A DNA stretch of 64,000 nucleotides, from NCBI GenBank assembly GCA_036677085.1, contig JAKFFI010000052.1, positions 62,001 through 126,000 on the forward strand, written 5' to 3'. The position numbers and the translations under genes were made by a program. The notes beneath the pieces are model-generated. The model made no database searches. It was not told the DNA's origin and was given only the letters and a program-made list of their open reading frames with translations. Below are positions 25,769-34,589 of the stretch, piece after piece. Position 1 is the stretch's first letter. Every line of letters starts with the position of its first letter. This DNA comes from JAGPUQ01 sp036677085 (GTDB lineage: Bacteria; Pseudomonadota; Gammaproteobacteria; Pseudomonadales; Porticoccaceae).

Positions 25769-27337
25769 TCAGTCAGTGGCCTCGGCCAGGGCATGAGGCG
25801 CTGCGACCGGCTTGGCGAGGGTCTGCCGGGCGCAGCCGTAGAGCACCGCCGCGACGATCAGGTAGGCCAGGGCCACGGATGGGCTCTCGCCAATGCCGAT
25901 GGCCTCGCCGTGCATGAAACCGAAGAAGGTCAGCACGCCGCCCACCGCCGCGAACCCGGCGGCCTTGCCGAAGGTGCGGTCGATGATGCACGCGGTAATC
26001 CCCGCCAGGATCAGGCTGCCAAGAATCGCCCCGCCACCCAGAACCTGCAGACCCTGGTACAGCACGCCGGTACCGGCGAGCTTGTCCAGGCCCACCGCAG
26101 CGGCGTTGGTGCCGGCGGCGGCGAGCGAGTTGTCGATCATCAGCTTGCCCCAGGCTGCGACCTGCGGTACCAGCGCCAGCATGATGGCCGGTGCGTGGGC
26201 CTTGGGAGTTTCCTGAAAGGCCTGGGCGCCGATCAGCATGCCGATGTAGAGCAGGATGGGCGAGATCGCGACTACCGGAATCAGCGCCATCAGCACCGCC
26301 ACAATCCCGAACCAGGACAGCGCCAGCACCATCACGCCGGTGGCCGCCGAATAACCGATGCGCCCGCCGATGGCCTTCCAGCCCGGATGGCCGATGTAGA
26401 CCGCGTTGATGAAAGGATTGCCTAGCAGGCAGCCGATCAGGCTCACAACCCCATCGGCGGTGATCACGCGGGTGGTGGGGAAGCGGTCGCCGCCGGCCTC
26501 GGCGCTTTCCACGTTGTCCATGGCCTCGACCAGGTCGTAGATACCGAACGGGATGGCGGTGACCAGGATGATCGCCAGATATTCGAAGCCGCCGAACACA
26601 TGGCCAATGGCCGGCAGCGGCACCGAGAAGCCGAACCCCGCGAACGAGGCGCCGAGTTTGTCGAGGCTCATGCCACCGAAATTGAAGCCAAACGCCAGCC
26701 CGCCCCATGCGATGAGGGAACCGACGGCGATCGCCACCAGTCCGGCCGGAATGCCGCGCCAGTAGCGCACGCCGCCGAACCAACTAGCCAGCAGGATGGC
26801 GAAGCACACCACGCCGATCACCGGGTCCATGTACATGTCGAGCGCGGGCTTGAGCGAAATGAAGGCGATGGAAACGCCGGCCAGCGCGCCCAGCAACGCC
26901 GCGCGGGGTGTGATCATCTTGACGTAGGGCGCGATGAAGCCGCCCGCCATCAGCACGAAGCTCTGCACGAACACCCAGGTCAGACCCGCCTCCCAGCCCT
27001 TGATGGGGTCGCCGGTCTGGGCCGAAATAGGCAGCATGATCACGAACACCACCACGAACATGTGCGGTACCGAGATGCCTGAGGGCAGCGCGCAGACCGT
27101 GTCGCGGCCTTCCTTCTTCGCCAATTTATAGGCCAGCCAGGCGTAGTAGATCGTGGACAGAAACAGCATCAGCCCGGTGGCCGGCAGGATGCGTCCGAAC
27201 ACGATGTCGTCTGGCAGCTTGAGCACGTAGCGCAGCAGTGCGGTCAGCGTGAGCACGTTGACCAGAATGTTGGTGCCGAAGCCGAAGAAGGCGTTCCAGT
27301 CGCCGCTGGTCCAGAGTTTGGGGGTGGTGGCAGTCAT
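25769..27337 (-). CDS. NCS2-family permease (xanthine/uracil/AzgA-like)
   Basis: A 522-residue inner-membrane protein with 12-14 hydrophobic segments. ATG 27337 (MTATTPKLWTSGDWN) was chosen because the frame above is arginine-rich nonsense. It aligns with nucleobase permeases in overall plan, with the helix-8 acidic segment EAMDNVESAEAGGDRFP and GNPFINAVYIGHPGWK. NCS2 members import purines, pyrimidines or urate with protons or sodium. Located 35 bp after the second ureide hydrolase gene, it probably carries the cluster's substrate. It is more divergent than UraA or XanQ, so specificity is open. Confidence 0.85.
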   Translation of the reverse strand: MTATTPKLWTSGDWNAFFGFGTNILVNVLTLTALLRYVLKLPDDIVFGRILPATGLMLFLSTIYYAWLAYKLAKKEGRDTVCALPSGISVPHMFVVVFVIMLPISAQTGDPIKGWEAGLTWVFVQSFVLMAGGFIAPYVKMITPRAALLGALAGVSIAFISLKPALDMYMDPVIGVVCFAILLASWFGGVRYWRGIPAGLVAIAVGSLIAWGGLAFGFNFGGMSLDKLGASFAGFGFSVPLPAIGHVFGGFEYLAIILVTAIPFGIYDLVEAMDNVESAEAGGDRFPTTRVITADGVVSLIGCLLGNPFINAVYIGHPGWKAIGGRIGYSAATGVMVLALSWFGIVAVLMALIPVVAISPILLYIGMLIGAQAFQETPKAHAPAIMLALVPQVAAWGKLMIDNSLAAAGTNAAAVGLDKLAGTGVLYQGLQVLGGGAILGSLILAGITACIIDRTFGKAAGFAAVGGVLTFFGFMHGEAIGIGESPSVALAYLIVAAVLYGCARQTLAKPVAAPHALAEATD

Positions 27338-27372
27338 GGCAGGCAACCTCGCGGACCGGTGGGGAGGGGGTG

Positions 27373-28071
27373 TCAGGCGCTGGCCTGGATCAGGGCTGAG
27401 CAGACTGTGGCCGAGTCGGCGACCCAGCCGAAGATGCTGTTTTGCGCGGCGACCATCTCGAGTGCCACGCGATGAAACTCCGGGAAATAGGACGCGGTGG
27501 CATCGCTCACCACCAGGCATTCATAGCCGCGGTCGTTGGCCTCGCGCACCGTGGTGTGCACGCACACCTCGGTGGTGACCCCGGCGACGATCAGTGTGCG
27601 GATGCTGGCGTTGGCGAGGATCAACCCCAGATCGGTCTGGTAGAAGGCGCCCTTGCCAGGCTTGTCGAGCACCGGCTCGCCGGGAATGGGTGCGAGTTCG
27701 GGGATGATGTCGTGGCCGGGTTCGCCGCGGATCAGGATGCGGCCCATGGGGCCGGGATCGCCGATGCGCCTGGTGCCACGGCCACGGTTCAGCTTGGCCG
27801 GCGGCGCATCGCTCAGATCAGGACGGTGCCCCTCGCGGGTGTGGATGACCAATATCCCGGCGCCGCGGGCCGCGGCCAGCAGGCGCTGGCACGGGGCGAT
27901 GGCGCTGCGCAGCAGCGCCACGTCGTTGCCCAACATGGCGCCAAAGCCGCCGGGCTCAAGAAAGTCGCGCTGCATGTCGATCAGGATGAGCGCCGTCGTC
28001 GCCAGTCGAAGGTGCAGCGGATAAGGTGCTGCGGGGATCTCGACCATCGCGGGGGTCAGATCGGAAGCCAT
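27373..28071 (-). CDS. Isochorismatase-like cysteine hydrolase, probable ureide (triuret-type) amidohydrolase
   Basis: A 232-residue paralogue of the biuret hydrolase at 22230, with triad Asp32 (LILIDMQRD), Lys137 (DKPGKG) and Cys170 (TTEVCVHTT). The Gln corresponding to the BiuH substrate contact is kept (AAQNSIFG). The two proteins differ in the cap segments (FLEPGGFGAMLGND; RRIGDPGPMG; ASYFPEFH), indicating a different substrate. In organisms with a triuret-to-biuret-to-allophanate route, a TrtA enzyme of this superfamily precedes BiuH. That assignment here is inference. ATG 28071 was chosen over ATG 28095, which lacks a ribosome-binding site. Confidence 0.8.
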   Translation of the reverse strand: MASDLTPAMVEIPAAPYPLHLRLATTALILIDMQRDFLEPGGFGAMLGNDVALLRSAIAPCQRLLAAARGAGILVIHTREGHRPDLSDAPPAKLNRGRGTRRIGDPGPMGRILIRGEPGHDIIPELAPIPGEPVLDKPGKGAFYQTDLGLILANASIRTLIVAGVTTEVCVHTTVREANDRGYECLVVSDATASYFPEFHRVALEMVAAQNSIFGWVADSATVCSALIQASA

Positions 28072-28089
28072 GGTGCAGGTCCGGATGTC

Positions 28090-28099
28090 TTGCATACAT
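28090..28099. promoter_or_regulatory. Putative GntR operator upstream of the second ureide hydrolase
   Basis: TTGCATACAT, related to the FCD-GntR consensus (TTGT-ATA-CAA form). It lies 19 bp before the start of the hydrolase-permease operon and is an exact inverted copy of the site before the Tsx-like gene. Confidence 0.5.
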
Positions 28100-28229
28100 C
28101 AAAGAATGCATCTTGCGTGCCAGCGGGCACATGGGTTGCAGGTCGTTGAAAACTCAAGGGGCAGAGCTCGGAAGCTGGACGTCGCCCGCTACAAATGCGC
28201 GATCAGGCGCACCACTTTGGCTCGATTTG

Positions 28230-28239
28230 TTGTATACAA
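28230..28239. promoter_or_regulatory. Perfect palindromic operator in the GntR gene's own promoter
   Basis: TTGTATACAA is a perfect 10-bp palindrome of the kind bound by FadR/VanR-type GntR regulators. It lies 38 bp before the regulator start in the divergent promoter region, which points to autoregulation. Confidence 0.6.
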
Positions 28240-28276
28240 TGGTGCGCATCAAGGGCCGGAACAGGGGGAAAATCGG

Positions 28277-28963
28277 ATGTCGTCGACCGCCAAGACCACG
28301 CCTGCGGAAATCTATCGACAACTGAAGGACCTGATCCTGGGTTTCGTCTTCTATCCGGGCGCCCGGGTGACGGAAAACGAACTGGCCGACCGGTTTAACG
28401 TCAGCCGCACGCCGGTGCGCGAGGCACTCCAGCGCCTGGCCGCCGAGGGCTATGTGACGATCCTGCCCAAGCAGGGCTGTTTTGTGCGGGATATCGACAT
28501 CGATGAAATCAACCAGTACTACGAGGTGCGGATCGGGCTCGAACTCCGCGCCCTGGACCTTGCCTGTCTGGCGATGTCCGACAGCCAGCTCAACAAGCTG
28601 GCCGCAGCCTGGGATCCGGGGCAGGTGCCCCGAAGGCCGCCGACGGTAGCGGCGATGGTGGCGCGGGACGAGGGCTTTCACCTGGCGCTGGCAACGGGCA
28701 CCGGCAATGCGGTACTGGCCGGCTACCTGAAGGATGTCAACGATCACATCCATATCGTGCGACGACTGGATTTCACCGATGCAACGCGCATCGAACAGAC
28801 GTACCAGGAGCATCATGAGGTGGTGCAACGCCTGCTGGCGCGGGATATCGATGGCGCCAGGCAGCTGCTGGAGCGCCATATCCGCAAGAGCGCAGAGGTA
28901 GCCAAGGCCATCACCCTCACTCAGTTGGCCCAGCAGCGCATCCGCGCCCAGGCGAAAAGATAG
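28277..28963 (+). CDS. GntR-family regulator with FCD domain
   Basis: A 228-residue repressor-type regulator starting at ATG 28277 after AGGGGGAA. The winged helix-turn-helix spans about 10-75 (ENELADRFNVSRTPVREALQRLAAEGYV). The C-terminal FCD domain is all-helical, with the metal/effector residues typical of FadR-subfamily members (RDEGFHLAL; HHEVVQRLLARD). It is divergent from the ureide hydrolase-permease operon, and three matching palindromic sites lie in the cluster. It probably represses the operons until a ureide or intermediate binds. Confidence 0.9.
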   Translation: MSSTAKTTPAEIYRQLKDLILGFVFYPGARVTENELADRFNVSRTPVREALQRLAAEGYVTILPKQGCFVRDIDIDEINQYYEVRIGLELRALDLACLAMSDSQLNKLAAAWDPGQVPRRPPTVAAMVARDEGFHLALATGTGNAVLAGYLKDVNDHIHIVRRLDFTDATRIEQTYQEHHEVVQRLLARDIDGARQLLERHIRKSAEVAKAITLTQLAQQRIRAQAKR

Positions 28964-29002
28964 GCAACGGCGTGGGCGGTGAAGCCTCGCCGGACCCGGT
29001 GC

Positions 29003-29587
29003 TCAGGTCTCGCCCAGTCCGCGCCAGCGCTGTATCAGCCCGGCGACGGAATCGCCGAGACCCAGATGGTCGAGCGTGCGGCCTGTCGTGTGGTCGACGA
29101 TAGCGTCGATGCTGGCGGGTGCGGCATAGAACGCCGGCACCGGCGGCGCCACCACCGCGCCCATCTCGGTAACCGCTGTCATGTTGCGCAGATGGGCGAG
29201 GGTGAGCGGGGTCTCGCGGGTCAACAGGACCAGCCGGCGCCGTTCCTTCAGTGTCACGTCAGCGGCGCGGGTGATGAGATTGCCGCCCAGGCCATGGGCG
29301 ATGCCGGCCAGCGTGTTCATGGAGCAGGGGGCGATCACCATCCCGGCGGTCACAAAGGAGCCGCTGGCGATGGTCGCGCCGATCTCCCGGTAGCCGTGGC
29401 TCACCGACGCCAGCGCCTTCAATGCGGCCGGTTCCATGCCCAGTTCCTGTCGGAGGGTGGCGGCACCGGCGGGCGAGATCACCAGATGGGTTTCGATCCC
29501 GGGCAGGTCGCGCAGTACCTGTAACAGGCGCACGCCGTAGACGGCGCCAGAGGCGCCGGTGATGGCGACGATCAGCCGTTTCGGCAT
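29003..29587 (-). CDS. ubiX: Flavin prenyltransferase UbiX
   Basis: A 194-residue UbiX/Pad1 protein that prenylates reduced FMN to make the cofactor of UbiD-type decarboxylases. The FMN-binding start (LIVAITGASGAVYGVRLL), the SxxT-type loop with APCSMNTLAGIAHG, and RRLVLLTRETPLTLAHLRNM are diagnostic. ATG 29587 was chosen over an upstream codon at 29620 by family length. No ubiD partner is nearby, as is common when the cofactor serves ubiquinone synthesis. Confidence 0.95.
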   Translation of the reverse strand: MPKRLIVAITGASGAVYGVRLLQVLRDLPGIETHLVISPAGAATLRQELGMEPAALKALASVSHGYREIGATIASGSFVTAGMVIAPCSMNTLAGIAHGLGGNLITRAADVTLKERRRLVLLTRETPLTLAHLRNMTAVTEMGAVVAPPVPAFYAAPASIDAIVDHTTGRTLDHLGLGDSVAGLIQRWRGLGET

Positions 29588-29662
29588 GGGGATTTCCCGA
29601 CTCGTTTTAGCGACGGTCATTGTAGGGTGCGACAGGGATCGCGGACGTCCACAGCCGGGCGT

Positions 29663-30793
29663 TCAGACCGAGGAAAAGTTCGGCAGCACGCGACGCGCGA
29701 ACAGGTCGATGCTGTGCAGCAGTTTGTCCGGCTCCAGAATGCCCTGGGGGATGAGCAGGAAGATTTCATCGAGGGGGATCGCCTTGCCCACGGCTTCGAT
29801 GCGCCGGTTGAGCGTGTCGGGGCTGCCCACCAGCAGTTCGGGCACGCCCTGTCCAAAGGGTTTCATCCACTGGTCCCACAGCCAGGCCATCTCGCCGTAC
29901 CACTCCCGGGCCTGGGCGTCGGTCTCGGCGCATACCATGATGCCACCCCAGCAGGCCTGGTCGCCGGGCCGGTAGGCGATGTGGTGACGATCAGCCTCCG
30001 CGCCCCATTCCTTCCACAGCAGTTGCAGGAAATCGAGATCGTCGGCGAGCACGATGGGGCGACCCTTGTGGCGCGCCCAGAATTTGGCCGAGCGCAGGCT
30101 GTGGGAGAAACCGCCATAGAGCGGAATCTCGGCCTGTAACGGTCGCGGGGCGATACCGATCCGTTGGACCTGCATGTCGTCGGTGACGCCCTGGCCGTAG
30201 CGGGAATACACCGGGTGCGGGTGCGGATTGCGAAATCCCGGCGGCGGGAACTGCCAGTATTTGCCGCGGTGGCTGAAGGTATCCTCGCGCAGTGCTTTCA
30301 ACACCACGTCGACGAATTCCGCGAAGTACTCGCGGTTGTCCTCGTCGGCGTCCGAACCCTTGTTCCAGGGGCCGACGGCGGTCAGCTGTGGCTGAATCTT
30401 GAAGTTCTCCAGCCAGCGCGCCTGATAGCCGCGCACCAGGCCGACGCCGAGGCGGCCGCCCAGCATGCAGTCCAGCGTGGCGATCTTTTCGGCGGTGACC
30501 AGCGGATTGTTGGTGGTGGAAACGAAACCGCAGGGAATGATGCGCAGCGTTTCGCTGTGGCGGCCCAGCCACATGGCCATCAGACCGGGATCGTTGGCGG
30601 CCTCGAAGCCCTCGATCTGGAGATGATGCTCGGGGTGGCCGAAGCCAAAGTAGCCCGCGCGGTCGGCGAGGCGGGCGAGGTCGGCAATCTCCGCCAGCAT
30701 GCGGCAGTAGCGCACCGGGTCCTTGCCTGCCATGCCCGCTTCCAGCTCGGCGCGGCGGCCCACGGTCCCGTACATGAACAGATTGAATTTCAT
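29663..30793 (-). CDS. LLM-class (luciferase-like) flavin-dependent monooxygenase
   Basis: A 376-residue bacterial-luciferase-fold enzyme with the barrel motifs GYFGFGHPEHH, STTNNPLVTAEKIATLD and GRLGVGLVRGYQ, and C-terminal GSPDTLNRRIEAVG. Such enzymes use FMNH2 supplied by a separate reductase to oxygenate small organics; a flavin reductase gene lies 1.1 kb upstream on the same strand. The substrate is unknown. Confidence 0.85.
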   Translation of the reverse strand: MKFNLFMYGTVGRRAELEAGMAGKDPVRYCRMLAEIADLARLADRAGYFGFGHPEHHLQIEGFEAANDPGLMAMWLGRHSETLRIIPCGFVSTTNNPLVTAEKIATLDCMLGGRLGVGLVRGYQARWLENFKIQPQLTAVGPWNKGSDADEDNREYFAEFVDVVLKALREDTFSHRGKYWQFPPPGFRNPHPHPVYSRYGQGVTDDMQVQRIGIAPRPLQAEIPLYGGFSHSLRSAKFWARHKGRPIVLADDLDFLQLLWKEWGAEADRHHIAYRPGDQACWGGIMVCAETDAQAREWYGEMAWLWDQWMKPFGQGVPELLVGSPDTLNRRIEAVGKAIPLDEIFLLIPQGILEPDKLLHSIDLFARRVLPNFSSV

Positions 30794-30877
30794 CGGCGGC
30801 GCCCCGGTCAGGTTTTTTATCGCCGCCGATGATAGGTGCGCCTCGGCACGGGCGCCAGCCGCGCGTTGGCAGAGCGG

Positions 30878-31876
30878 TCAGCGATTGACGTCGATCACCA
30901 CGCGGCCCTTGATCTCACCCGCAAGAATGGCGCGCCCGAGTTCCGGCACCCGCGCCAGGGGTTCGACGCTGTAGATGGCACGCAGCAGCTCGCGATCCAC
31001 CAGTTTTACCAGTTCGTCCCAGGCGCGCTGGCGGCGCGGTTGCGCGGCCATCACTGAATCGATGCCGCGCAGGGTCACGCCGCGCAGGATGAAGGGCATC
31101 ACCGAGGTGGGCAGTCCGGCGCCGCCGGCGAGCCCGCAGGCGGTGACGATCCCCTCATACCGGGTCTGGGCGATGACGCTGGCGAGCGTGTTCGCGCCCA
31201 CCGTATCCACCGCCGCCGCCCAGCGCTCGGCTTCCAGCGGAGCGGCGTCGCGGGCCAGATCCGCGCGCGGAATGATCTCGCTGGCGCCGAGCTGTTCCAG
31301 CAAGGCACGCGCTTCCTCGACCCGTCCGGTGACAGCAGTCACCGGATAGCCGAGTTTGGCCAGCAGCATGATCGCCACCGTGCCGACGCCGCCGGCGGCG
31401 CCGGTGACCACCACTGGGCCGGCGGCGGGCTGCACGCCCCAGTCGCGAATCGCCTGCACGCACAGCATCGCGGTGTAGCCCGCGGTGCCGATCGCCATGG
31501 CCTCTTCCAGACTGAAGGCGTCGGGTACCCGCACCAGCCATTCGGGCTTGAGTTTCTGGCGCTGTGCATAGCCGCCCCAGAACCGCTCCGACAGACCGTA
31601 GCCATTCACCAGCACCCGGTCGCCGGGCTGGAAGCGGCTGTCGCGGGATGTCGCCACGGTGCCGGCGAGATCGATGCCGGCCACCATGGGGAACTTGCGC
31701 ACGATGGGCGAGGCACCGGTGACGGCGAGGCCGTCCTTGTAGTTGACGGTGGAGTAGGCGATATCCACCAGCACGTCTTCATCGGGCAGGTCGGCAAGCG
31801 CGAGACGCTTGATGCCGGCGCTGACGGTCTTGTCTTCATTGCGGTCGAGCACCAAGGCGTTAAAGGTGTCGCTCAT
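30878..31876 (-). CDS. acuI: AcuI/YhdH-type acrylyl-CoA reductase (MDR family)
   Basis: A 332-residue zinc-independent medium-chain reductase with the YhdH/AcuI hallmarks STVNYKDGLAVTG, GIDLAGTV and WLVRVPDAFSLEEAMAIGTAGYTAM, the Rossmann motif VTGAAGGVGTVA and CGLAGG. The family reduces acryloyl-CoA to propionyl-CoA with NADPH, also limiting toxic acryloyl-CoA. ATG 31876 is clear. It is 59 bp from the flavin reductase and on the same strand. Confidence 0.9.
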   Translation of the reverse strand: MSDTFNALVLDRNEDKTVSAGIKRLALADLPDEDVLVDIAYSTVNYKDGLAVTGASPIVRKFPMVAGIDLAGTVATSRDSRFQPGDRVLVNGYGLSERFWGGYAQRQKLKPEWLVRVPDAFSLEEAMAIGTAGYTAMLCVQAIRDWGVQPAAGPVVVTGAAGGVGTVAIMLLAKLGYPVTAVTGRVEEARALLEQLGASEIIPRADLARDAAPLEAERWAAAVDTVGANTLASVIAQTRYEGIVTACGLAGGAGLPTSVMPFILRGVTLRGIDSVMAAQPRRQRAWDELVKLVDRELLRAIYSVEPLARVPELGRAILAGEIKGRVVIDVNR

Positions 31877-31935
31877 TGCCGGCCCTCCGGGCTAGGTTGC
31901 GCTGGTTGGTGTACGGACGGAAACGGGCAGATCGG

Positions 31936-32412
31936 TCAGACCACGATTTTCGCGTACTTGCCTTTGTAGAAGCCCAGGGGTTCGCACTCCTGCACGCTCA
32001 TCTCGTGTACCCGGCCCACGATGATGATGTGGTCGCCACCTTCGTAGAGGTTCTCGGTGGAACATTCGAAGCGCACGCTGAAGTCCGCCAGCAGGGGCGC
32101 GCCCAGGGCGCTCTCATACCATTGGAGGTTGGCGAACTTGTCGGCTTCCTTGGTGGCAAACAGGCGGCTGATGTTTTCCTGGCCGGAGTGGAGTATGTGG
32201 ATGGCGAAGTGTTTCGCCTTCATGAAGGCGTTATAGCAGTTGGCGGTCTTGGCGACGCTCCACAGCACCAGCGGCGGATCCAGGGATACCGAAGAAAAAC
32301 TATTGGCAGTGGCGCCGACCGGTTTGCCGTCGACATCCTTGGCGGTGACGACGGTGATGCCGGTGGGAAAGGCGCCGAGCGCATCCCGAAATTGGCGTTG
32401 ATCAAGACTCAT
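31936..32412 (-). CDS. Flavin reductase domain protein (short-chain, two-component monooxygenase reductase)
   Basis: A 158-residue FMN-binding split-barrel reductase, translated from ATG 32412 behind GAGGGAA; the longer frame upstream is not protein-like. Motifs are RDALGAFPTGITVVTA, GATANSFSSVSLDPPLVLW and FECSTENLYEGGDHIIIVGRV. It reduces free flavin with NAD(P)H for a partner oxygenase, plausibly the luciferase-like enzyme at 29663-30793. Confidence 0.92.
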   Translation of the reverse strand: MSLDQRQFRDALGAFPTGITVVTAKDVDGKPVGATANSFSSVSLDPPLVLWSVAKTANCYNAFMKAKHFAIHILHSGQENISRLFATKEADKFANLQWYESALGAPLLADFSVRFECSTENLYEGGDHIIIVGRVHEMSVQECEPLGFYKGKYAKIVV

Positions 32413-32573
32413 GATGGTGTTCCCTCTTGAATGGAGCGTTGAATGAATTCGATTTCGAGTACGCCGCCGATGCCGACCGGAATCGGCCGGCGCGATGCCG
32501 CTCGCCCTGGAGGCAAGCCAATTTAGCACAGGCCTCGCAGGCCTCGCACCCGCGGGCCTGTGCGGTGTCCGGG

Positions 32574-33209
32574 TCAGCTGTTGGCCTGCACCGCCGGGCG
32601 CGCCGACACGCGCTCGTACCAGGCTTTGAGATTGACGCACTCCGCGGGAATTTCCGCCTTGATCCACTTGGCGAAGTCGCAGGTGACCAGTGTGGTGATG
32701 TCCGCCATGGAATAGAAATCGCCGGCGACATACGGGCGCCCGGTGAGTTGCGCCTCGAAGTCCGCAAAGAAATTCCGGACGCGTGCGCGACCGCGCTCGG
32801 CCAGCTCCCCCGATTGCGGATAGGAATGCGGTCCCACCACGGCGCGGTCCGCGAAGCCCTTGGCGGTGTTGCGGAACACTTCGGCCACCGCGAGCAGACC
32901 GTTCATGAAAGCGAGGTGCTCCCACATTTCGCACAGGGCCTTCTCGGTCGGCGTGCTGCCCAGCAGCGCGGGCTTGGGATGAATCTCCTCGAAGTAACGG
33001 CAGATGGCGCGAATCTGGCTGATGCAGGTGCCGTCGTCCAGTTCCAGCATGGGAATGTCGCAGGCGGGATTCTTGGCGCGGTACTCGGGCCGCAGTTGTT
33101 CGCCCTTCATCAGGTCGACGGGAACGCGTTCCACCGAAATGCCTTTCTCGGCCAGAAAAATGTTCACGCGCCGGGGATTGGGAGCCTGGGGGTAATCGTA
33201 GAGTTTCAT
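32574..33209 (-). CDS. Glutathione S-transferase
   Basis: A 211-residue cytosolic GST: thioredoxin-fold N-terminus (MKLYDYPQAPNPRRVNIFLAEKG, cis-Pro motif CDIPMLELDDG, ISQIRAICRYFEE) and helical C-terminal domain with the N-capping box FYSMADITTLV. The short N-terminus uses Ser/Asn-type residues rather than a clear catalytic Tyr. Detoxification of an electrophile from the neighbouring catabolic genes is possible; the substrate is unknown. Confidence 0.92.
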   Translation of the reverse strand: MKLYDYPQAPNPRRVNIFLAEKGISVERVPVDLMKGEQLRPEYRAKNPACDIPMLELDDGTCISQIRAICRYFEEIHPKPALLGSTPTEKALCEMWEHLAFMNGLLAVAEVFRNTAKGFADRAVVGPHSYPQSGELAERGRARVRNFFADFEAQLTGRPYVAGDFYSMADITTLVTCDFAKWIKAEIPAECVNLKAWYERVSARPAVQANS

Positions 33210-33362
33210 GTCCTGGTTATCCTGTGGAAGGTTATCCTGCGGGAGGTCGGATGTCCGCCGAGTCGTGCGCGGCGTTGCCCTCGGAGGTCACTTTGCCCCA
33301 TGGTAGCAGCGGTCCGCCAGCCAGACCACGGAGTAAACCATGACCCGAGTTCAGAGTAGACC

Positions 33363-34589
33363 ATGACGCAAAAAGCATCTTTGTTGACGCTCGACGACGC
33401 CCGCGCCCGAATGCTGACGGCGGTGGTGCCGGTCGCGGAGACGGAAGAAGTACCGCTCGCGGCGCTCTCGCGGCGGATTCTCGCCCACGCCGTCCACGCG
33501 CCCCGGGATCTGCCGCCGGCTGACAACTCCGCCATGGACGGTTACGCCGTGCGCCATGCCGATCTGGCGCCCGGCGCCCGGTTGCGAGTGATCGGCACCG
33601 CACTGGCCGGCGCGCCCTGCGCCGGCACGGTCGGCCCGGGTGAATGCGTGCGCATCACCACCGGTGGCCATCTGCCGGCGGGAGCCGACACCGTGGTGAT
33701 TCAGGAGGATGTCGCGCGCAGCGGCAATCAGGTACGGCTGACCGCGGAGCCGGGTGCGCGCGGCGCCAATGTGCGCCGGGCCGGCGAGGATGTGGCGTGC
33801 GGCGAGCTGGTGCTGCCCGCCGGCCGGCGTATCGGCGCCATCGAGCTCGGCGTGCTGGCGACGCTGGGGTTGGCCGCGGCGACGGTGCGGCGCCGGCTGC
33901 GGGTCGCCCTCTTTGCCAGCGGCGACGAACTGCGCCCGCCCGGCGAACCCCTGGCGCCGGGCCAGATCCATGACAGCAATCGCTATGTGATCGGCGCGAT
34001 GCTCGAACGTCTGGGCGCGGAGGTGCTCGACCTGGGCATTGTCCGCGACGACCCGGAGCTGTTGCGTGCGGCCTTCCAGCAGGGCGCCGCGGACGCCGAT
34101 CTGGTCATCACCTGCGGTGGCGCCTCGGTGGGGGAGGCCGATCACGCGCGCGCCCTGCTCGACGAACTGGGCGAAGTGGACTTCTGGAAAGTGGCGCTCA
34201 AGCCCGGCAAGCCCTTTATTTTTGGCCGCCTGGGCGCAGCCTGGGTGTGCGGTCTGCCGGGCAACCCGGTGTCGGCGCTGGTGACCTTTCAGCAACTGGT
34301 GGTGCCGGCGATTCGCAAACTCCAGGGTGCCGACGATCCCGCGCCGCTCTGTATCCTGGCCCGCGCCGGCGCGCCCCTGCGCCGCAACCGCACCCGACTG
34401 GAGCTGCTGCGCGGTCGCCTCGATCCGGATGGCGCGGGCGGCTGGCGGGCGCTGCCCGACCCCCAGCAGAGTTCGGGCGCCTTCGCCGCCCTGGCACGCT
34501 GCAACGCCTTCATCCTGGTGCCCGCGGGCGACGGGGCGATCGCGGCTGGCGCGCCGGTGCAGGTGCTGCCGTTCGATGACTTGCTCTGA
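33363..34589 (+). CDS. moeA: Molybdopterin molybdenumtransferase MoeA
   Basis: A 408-residue protein inserting molybdate into adenylated molybdopterin. Motifs in order: PPADNSAMDGYAVR, GGHLPAGADTVVIQED, the MoaB/MogA-like domain with TCGGASVGEADH, and GLPGNPVSALVTFQ, then a C-terminal beta domain. It is detached by about 10 kb from the moaABCDE-mobA operon, which also encodes a MoaB for the adenylation step, so the pathway is nearly complete in the window. Confidence 0.96.
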   Translation: MTQKASLLTLDDARARMLTAVVPVAETEEVPLAALSRRILAHAVHAPRDLPPADNSAMDGYAVRHADLAPGARLRVIGTALAGAPCAGTVGPGECVRITTGGHLPAGADTVVIQEDVARSGNQVRLTAEPGARGANVRRAGEDVACGELVLPAGRRIGAIELGVLATLGLAAATVRRRLRVALFASGDELRPPGEPLAPGQIHDSNRYVIGAMLERLGAEVLDLGIVRDDPELLRAAFQQGAADADLVITCGGASVGEADHARALLDELGEVDFWKVALKPGKPFIFGRLGAAWVCGLPGNPVSALVTFQQLVVPAIRKLQGADDPAPLCILARAGAPLRRNRTRLELLRGRLDPDGAGGWRALPDPQQSSGAFAALARCNAFILVPAGDGAIAAGAPVQVLPFDDLL

